The notes beneath the pieces are model-generated. The model saw nothing but the letters and a program-made list of their open reading frames with translations. It did not search any database and had not been told where the DNA came from. A program made the translations under genes and the position numbers. DNA of 64,000 bases from Pycnococcus provasolii (lineage: Eukaryota; Chlorophyta; Pseudoscourfieldiophyceae; Pseudoscourfieldiales; Pycnococcaceae), in the NCBI GenBank assembly GCA_938743325.2, contig OW568893.1, positions 310,001-374,000 on the forward strand, read 5' to 3'. Below, one piece after another: positions 59,617 to 64,000 of the stretch (within the stretch, counting starts at the first letter, position 1; every line of letters starts with the position of its first letter).

Positions 59617-60687
59617 TTACAACCTAATTGCCACAGTGTTCTCCACCTCTCGGCGGCATATGCAACACTTTTCCAAACCGCCCTTCTCTCGCAATGCACG
59701 ACAACACTGCGCGCAAAGGACGACGTGGCCACAAGGGACCATGGCGACGCGCGCGGTGCGGTCGAGGCACACGGTGCACTCGCCAAGTGTCTGTGCCGCA
59801 TCAGCCGCGTCGAACGCTTCGTCGTCAGCCGCGGCGCGCGATGCGCGCGTCGTCGGCCGGTCACGTTTGCGCGGCGGCGGCGAGTCGTCTGGTGCGGCGG
59901 CGGCGGCGGCGGCGGCGGCTAGTTGTGACGGCGGTGGCGCGGCGGCGGCTAGTTGTGACGACGGTGGTGCGGCGGTGGTTGAAGGTTGTGACGGCGGTAG
60001 TTCGGCGGTAGCTCGACGTCGGCGGCGGCCCGGCGTTTCAGCGGCGGCACCGGCATTACTCGTCGCCGACGACGCGGCGAGCTGTGCGAGCTCCGCGACG
60101 AGAGCTCGCGACGCCTCCGAGCCTCCGAGGCGCGTGCACCAAAATACAATTTTGATAAGTGGATTTTGGGAAGTTAGTAAGGACCGCGAAAATTGCGCTT
60201 CCCAACTTACCTCCCTCGTGACGAAGCCGTAGACACAACGGCTATGTGAGGCAAAGCGGTCCCAAAGTTCAGCCGAGTCCGGCTCTTCGCGCCGCAGGTC
60301 GTCGTGCTTTACAATGCTTCCGGTAGCGGTCGTCACCGTTCCGACGACGACGCAGTCCCGGTGGTACATGACCACTTTGTCGCCCAACTTGATGGCGTTA
60401 TCGCCGCCGACTCCCGCGAGTCGCAAAAGCGCCCTAAAGTACACGTCGTTTGCACCGGTTCTGTCGTGCAAGGTCGTCGCGTCGATCGACGTGCGCTCGC
60501 CGGCGGGCAAGCGTGCCAGCGTGGCCATGGTGGCCAGCGTTCCGTTTTCGGGATAGAACGGTTCAATCAAGCGATTGTGCTTGCGCGCGGGCTCAAAGCC
60601 GACTTGCGTCTTCGTGCGCCTCGAGTTAAACTGGCGCACGAGCCACCACGAACCTGCATTGACGACATTCTGTGACGACGCCGCCAT
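59617..60687 (-). CDS. RING-finger (C3HC4) probable E3 ubiquitin ligase
   Basis: 356 residues read without splicing. The C-terminal RING (about 306-345) shows CTVCLDRTARVAMVPCGH, then CAQCC and CCICR, the compact IAP/MUL1-type C3HC4 arrangement. The N-terminal half has a beta-rich region (KLGDKVVMYHRDCVVVGTV) that could be a BAH-like or SH3-like module, unassigned. The linker is Ala/Pro/Ser-rich with two PPSQLAAA-type repeats. A possible 96-bp in-frame intron lies at 60210-60115 (GTAAGT donor, TACTAAC branch, AG acceptor); if spliced the protein loses 32 residues. Divergent from PEX1 with only 109 bp between starts. Confidence 0.8.
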   Translation of the reverse strand: MAASSQNVVNAGSWWLVRQFNSRRTKTQVGFEPARKHNRLIEPFYPENGTLATMATLARLPAGERTSIDATTLHDRTGANDVYFRALLRLAGVGGDNAIKLGDKVVMYHRDCVVVGTVTTATGSIVKHDDLRREEPDSAELWDRFASHSRCVYGFVTREVSWEAQFSRSLLTSQNPLIKIVFWCTRLGGSEASRALVAELAQLAASSATSNAGAAAETPGRRRRRATAELPPSQPSTTAAPPSSQLAAAAPPPSQLAAAAAAAAAPDDSPPPRKRDRPTTRASRAAADDEAFDAADAAQTLGECTVCLDRTARVAMVPCGHVVLCAQCCRALREKGGLEKCCICRREVENTVAIRL

Positions 60688-60796
60688 CCTCGGATTCCGA
60701 TTCCGATTCCTTCCGATGCGATGGGGAGAATTCTCGTCCCTCCCCCGGGGATATATTTGTTTTGTGTTTCTTCATTTAACACTTTCTCAAAGAAAG
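60688..60796. promoter_or_regulatory. 109-bp bidirectional promoter between RING and PEX1
   Basis: The shortest divergent gap in the window. Contains CGATTCCGATTCCTTCCGA tandem motifs near 60698-60716 and GATATATTTG near 60750. Both genes must be initiated from here. Confidence 0.45.
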
Positions 60797-63700
60797 ATGT
60801 CCGCCGACGCACTCGCCGACGTCGTCATTGTGTCTGCGCGTTCTTCATGGATATCGCTGACTCCCTCTTTAGCCTCATTCCTGTCTTCTTCAGGATCTTT
60901 ATGGAATAAACAACTTCCTTGTGCTCTATCTCTATCTTCCTCGTCAGGATTCTCGGCTGTCGTCGCGTACCACGGTCTGTCCAACCTTCCCTACCGGGAA
61001 ACACAACAACACGGTGCACTTACATATGCCGTTGGAATACCTCTTGAGCTTGCGCGATGCTTATTAGCAGCCTTCCATGGCGAGGAAACTTGCAAATCTG
61101 CGTCGGCGGCTGATCTCGCGCGCATGCTGCCGCAAGCTGTCAGCGTCAAAGTTCTCAGCGGATCAACAACACCGCCACTCGCCGCTGATGTGACGGTAAC
61201 CCCTTTAGCAGCGTCGGACTGGGAGCTCGTGGAACGCAACGCAGGAGGCGTCGAAGAGAACGCGCTGAAGCAAATGGCGTTCGTGCGCGTTGGTGAAACA
61301 TTCCCGTGCTTCGTCGGTGGCGAGGCGGGGGCGCCCGCGGTGCTTCGTGTCGACAGCGCATCCGTAACGCCGACAGGCGCCGCCGCGCAGGCGGGCGACG
61401 TCGTGCGTCTCGCCGAAGGCACGGAGCTTCGCGTCGCACCCAAGCTACGACAGCGTGCTAGTCCCAAGGAGGATGAAAATAAAGTCGTCATTAGCCTGCG
61501 CGTGAGCGCTCGTGCGGATGCACTCGATGAGTCCGCCATGACTGTTGACTCGTCAAGCTACGAAGCACTGTTTAACACAAAAGACGGTGAGCACGTCGCG
61601 AGAGTTCAGTCGCATGCGCTCAACTCATCAAGCGTCGGTGGTGACGACGTTCCGTCTGTGCGCCTAGTGGTGAAGTGCGACGCCACGCTGCCGCCGGGTC
61701 ATGCTTGCCTCGCTCAGGGTGCCAGCACGGCGCTCGGTGTGGATGCATTCGACCGCGTCTACGTCGCCGCTGCCGACTCACCGACACGTGATACCGCCGT
61801 ACTCCCGTCAATCCGACTGGTGGCAGAGTGGGACGACGACGGCAGCGGCGACAGCCCAAAAACAAGGCCAACGAGTTCGGCGCGTGCACTGCTAAGAAGC
61901 TGGCTCGCACAGCAGGAGCACGATCCTGCACTCCTCTTCCACGGAGCCACGCTTGCCTTCGAGCCTGGCGTATGCCCGCCGCGCGCGCGGATGGTGATTG
62001 TCGGTGCGCCAGCGTGCGACGATGACGGTCATGCGCCTGCACTTTGGCTGGACATGGAGACGCTGCGAGATGCTGAGGTGGAGTGGACAGACGGCGGTGG
62101 GCTAGATGCCGATGCAATGCTGCCTCTCAGCGAAACATCGGCGACGACGTCAGAAGTAGATGAGGACCTCGCACGCTTCAGCTTGCACCGCGAACCTCCC
62201 ACGTCCGTCACGTCGTCGCTGCACCTGCGTGCTGCCGCGTCGGCATGCGTTCGGGCGGTTCTCCCGATTGTGCACGCACCGACGCGCAACCGTGCGCGCT
62301 CGCACTCAGCCGCGGATCTGCCAGCATGGCCTCACCAAGGATGCCTGGTATCCGGCGCGCGCGGCGCAGGTCGCACCGAGACACTGCGCATGGCGGCGGC
62401 AGATATGCGCCTCGCGAACGAGGATTCTGACACCGCAGCATGCCGGTTAGTTTACATCCCTTGTGCCGCGTGGGCAGCCGCCTCTGCATCGATGCCTGTG
62501 CGCGCCGAGCGCGGCGCGGCGGATGCTATGCTTACGAGACTTGAGGATGCCTTTGCGCTTGCATGCTTCGCATCGCCGTCGCTCATTCTCCTCGATGACA
62601 TTGACGCGCTCTGTCCCGCACCAGCGCCCGGCGCCGATCCGGCGGCTGGGTCGGCGGACGACGCGGCGTACGTTGACAGCCGCTCCTCATTCACGCTGCG
62701 TCTCGCACGGCTCATGGACGAGTGCCGCTCTCGCCATCACGCCGTGGGAGTGTGGGCAACCTGCGCAGCCATGTCGTCGGTGGACCCGCTCCTCGTGGCG
62801 CACAGCCGCCTCGATGCACCCGAAAAGGCGGCCATCCCGCGCGGCGTGACGGATGCGGAGCACCGAGCTGCGGCGCTAAAAACTGCGTTGGCGCGCGCCG
62901 GTGTGGAGGCAGATGGTGATCTCGCTTCGGCCCTTGGCGCCCGTTGGGGCGTGGAGGATGCCGTTCGGCTCGTGCGTGCTGCCGCCGCTTCAGCCGCCGC
63001 AAGGAGCATTGTCGAAGGCGGCGGGATGCGTGCGACTGTGACTTCGGCGGACGTCGAGGCAGTGCTCGCCGATGGATTCGTCGTTGCGGCGGACCACGCG
63101 GCGGCAAATGCGAGCGACAACGCGAGCATTGAAGCTGATCTTTCCGAAGACCGCTTCCTATCACTGGAAGATCGGTGGAAGGCTATGGTCCCCGGTTTGT
63201 CGGATGCGAAGCGCGATCTCTTTGAGAGTGTTGCGTGGCCGCTGCAGAATCCAAATCTGATGCGACAGTGCCCCATACGAATTCGCACGGGGGCACTCCT
63301 GTACGGTCCGTCTGGATGTGGCAAGACGCTTCTTGCGACGAAGGCGGCGCAGCTGCTGTCTGAACAGCCAATCGTTGTCGAGGAGACCTTTGCCACCGCC
63401 GGCGGCAGCGCTGATGACGACGACGAGATTGAGCTTGCCATCGTGGATGAAGGCGACGATGTCAGCAATAAGGGATCGATGCGCAGCATCGTAACTGTGC
63501 GAACGCTGACGGTGAAAGGCCCCGAGCTTCTCAACAAGTACATAGGTGCAAGCGAGGCTAGCGTCCGAGCAACATTTCAGCGTGCTCGCGAGCTCGCGCC
63601 TTGCATCCTGTTCTTTGACGAATTCGACTCGCTCGTGCCAAGACGTGGGTCAGATAACAGTGGCGTGACTGATCGTGTGGTGAACCAATTTCTGACGGAG

Positions 63701-64000
63701 CTCGATGGCGTCGAGGGACTCTCAGGTGTCGCGGTGCTCGCGGCGACGAGTCGCCCGGATCTCGTTGATCCCGCCATCCTCCGCCCAGGTCGACTGGACA
63801 AGGCAATCTACTGCGGTTGGCCATCTGCCGAAGATCGTGTGGCGATCGCAGATAAGCAGCTTGCAGGTGGTTCGTCGCGTGTTCTGAAAGGTGATGCGCT
63901 TGACGCTCTACGCAAGCGTCTGGCAAGCGCGAGCACGGACGGAATGAGCGGTGCGGATATTATCGGCATTATTCGCGCGGCAGAGCTGCGTGCGCTTACA
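60797..64000 (+). CDS. PEX1: PEX1 peroxisomal AAA-ATPase (5' part, runs off window)
   Basis: Extracts ubiquitinated PEX5 from the peroxisomal membrane together with PEX6. The frame is open from the ATG at 60797 to the window end (1068 codons, C-terminus missing). The PEX1 N-terminal fold is seen in TPLAASDWELVERNAG (about 135). AAA D1 has an altered P-loop, GARGAGRT (residues 519-527), with Arg526 in place of the usual Lys, but Walker B LILLDDID is intact. AAA D2 is canonical: GPSGCGKT (837-844), GPELLNKYIGASE, FFDEFDSLVPRRG, DRVVNQFLTELDGVEG and ATSRPDLVDPAILRPGRLD, the PEX1-type second region of homology. An acidic insertion of about 40 residues separates the D2 P-loop helix from the pore loop. 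Confidence 0.95.
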   Translation, partial: MSADALADVVIVSARSSWISLTPSLASFLSSSGSLWNKQLPCALSLSSSSGFSAVVAYHGLSNLPYRETQQHGALTYAVGIPLELARCLLAAFHGEETCKSASAADLARMLPQAVSVKVLSGSTTPPLAADVTVTPLAASDWELVERNAGGVEENALKQMAFVRVGETFPCFVGGEAGAPAVLRVDSASVTPTGAAAQAGDVVRLAEGTELRVAPKLRQRASPKEDENKVVISLRVSARADALDESAMTVDSSSYEALFNTKDGEHVARVQSHALNSSSVGGDDVPSVRLVVKCDATLPPGHACLAQGASTALGVDAFDRVYVAAADSPTRDTAVLPSIRLVAEWDDDGSGDSPKTRPTSSARALLRSWLAQQEHDPALLFHGATLAFEPGVCPPRARMVIVGAPACDDDGHAPALWLDMETLRDAEVEWTDGGGLDADAMLPLSETSATTSEVDEDLARFSLHREPPTSVTSSLHLRAAASACVRAVLPIVHAPTRNRARSHSAADLPAWPHQGCLVSGARGAGRTETLRMAAADMRLANEDSDTAACRLVYIPCAAWAAASASMPVRAERGAADAMLTRLEDAFALACFASPSLILLDDIDALCPAPAPGADPAAGSADDAAYVDSRSSFTLRLARLMDECRSRHHAVGVWATCAAMSSVDPLLVAHSRLDAPEKAAIPRGVTDAEHRAAALKTALARAGVEADGDLASALGARWGVEDAVRLVRAAAASAAARSIVEGGGMRATVTSADVEAVLADGFVVAADHAAANASDNASIEADLSEDRFLSLEDRWKAMVPGLSDAKRDLFESVAWPLQNPNLMRQCPIRIRTGALLYGPSGCGKTLLATKAAQLLSEQPIVVEETFATAGGSADDDDEIELAIVDEGDDVSNKGSMRSIVTVRTLTVKGPELLNKYIGASEASVRATFQRARELAPCILFFDEFDSLVPRRGSDNSGVTDRVVNQFLTELDGVEGLSGVAVLAATSRPDLVDPAILRPGRLDKAIYCGWPSAEDRVAIADKQLAGGSSRVLKGDALDALRKRLASASTDGMSGADIIGIIRAAELRALT

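Overview
The window is nuclear DNA from a small, plastid-bearing eukaryote, most likely a unicellular green alga of prasinophyte grade. The evidence is a ZEITLUPE-type LOV/F-box/kelch photoreceptor, a plant-style fused HisI-HisE histidine enzyme and a type II fatty-acid dehydratase (FabZ) with a transit-peptide-like N-terminus. RabC/Rab18, HIR band-7 and SWEET genes point the same way. Genes are long, GC-rich and mostly intronless; firm GT-AG introns appear only in SKP1, the HIR gene and BMS1. The species cannot be named from this sequence. No rRNA, tRNA, CRISPR array or intact transposon was found.

Layout. 0-9 kb: ALG14 and an apyrase converge, then a 1.2 kb gap with a decayed copia-like gag trace, then a 1389-residue protein with four cyclic-nucleotide-binding domains. 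10-20 kb: the LOV/F-box/kelch gene, a DMT-family transporter and AMP deaminase, with two upstream clusters of the octamer CTGCTTTG. 20-28 kb: HISN2, RabC/Rab18, a small membrane-anchored unknown, FabZ, SKP1 (three exons) and an Ala/Pro/acidic-rich unknown. 28-37 kb: one 2884-residue coiled-coil/acidic repeat protein. 38-45 kb: a GT4-GT2 fused glycosyltransferase, a MITE-like 210-bp element with an ACATTT duplication, HIR and an atypical SDR. 45-64 kb: EFL1, EF-hand/TMEM65, a 2OG-Fe(II) oxygenase, an EEF2KMT-like methyltransferase, an unknown with a possible VWA-like N-terminus, a SWEET transporter, BMS1, a RING protein, and PEX1, which runs off the right edge.

Gene order is dominated by alternating strands. 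Convergent pairs are separated by only 30-320 bp and divergent pairs by 110-1840 bp, so most promoters are shared and many 3' UTRs probably overlap. Functional links that can be argued: SKP1 is the adaptor an F-box photoreceptor needs. EFL1 and BMS1 are both ribosome-assembly GTPases, and the EEF2KMT-like enzyme acts on the EFL1 relative eEF2. FabZ, HISN2 and probably the SDR are organellar metabolic enzymes. These are co-locations, not operons.

Intergenic DNA carries homopolymer tracts (C24, G22, G19, T24), telomere-like TTAGGG arrays and short tandem repeats. Start codons were set at in-frame ATGs; upstream in-frame extensions without ATG were ignored.
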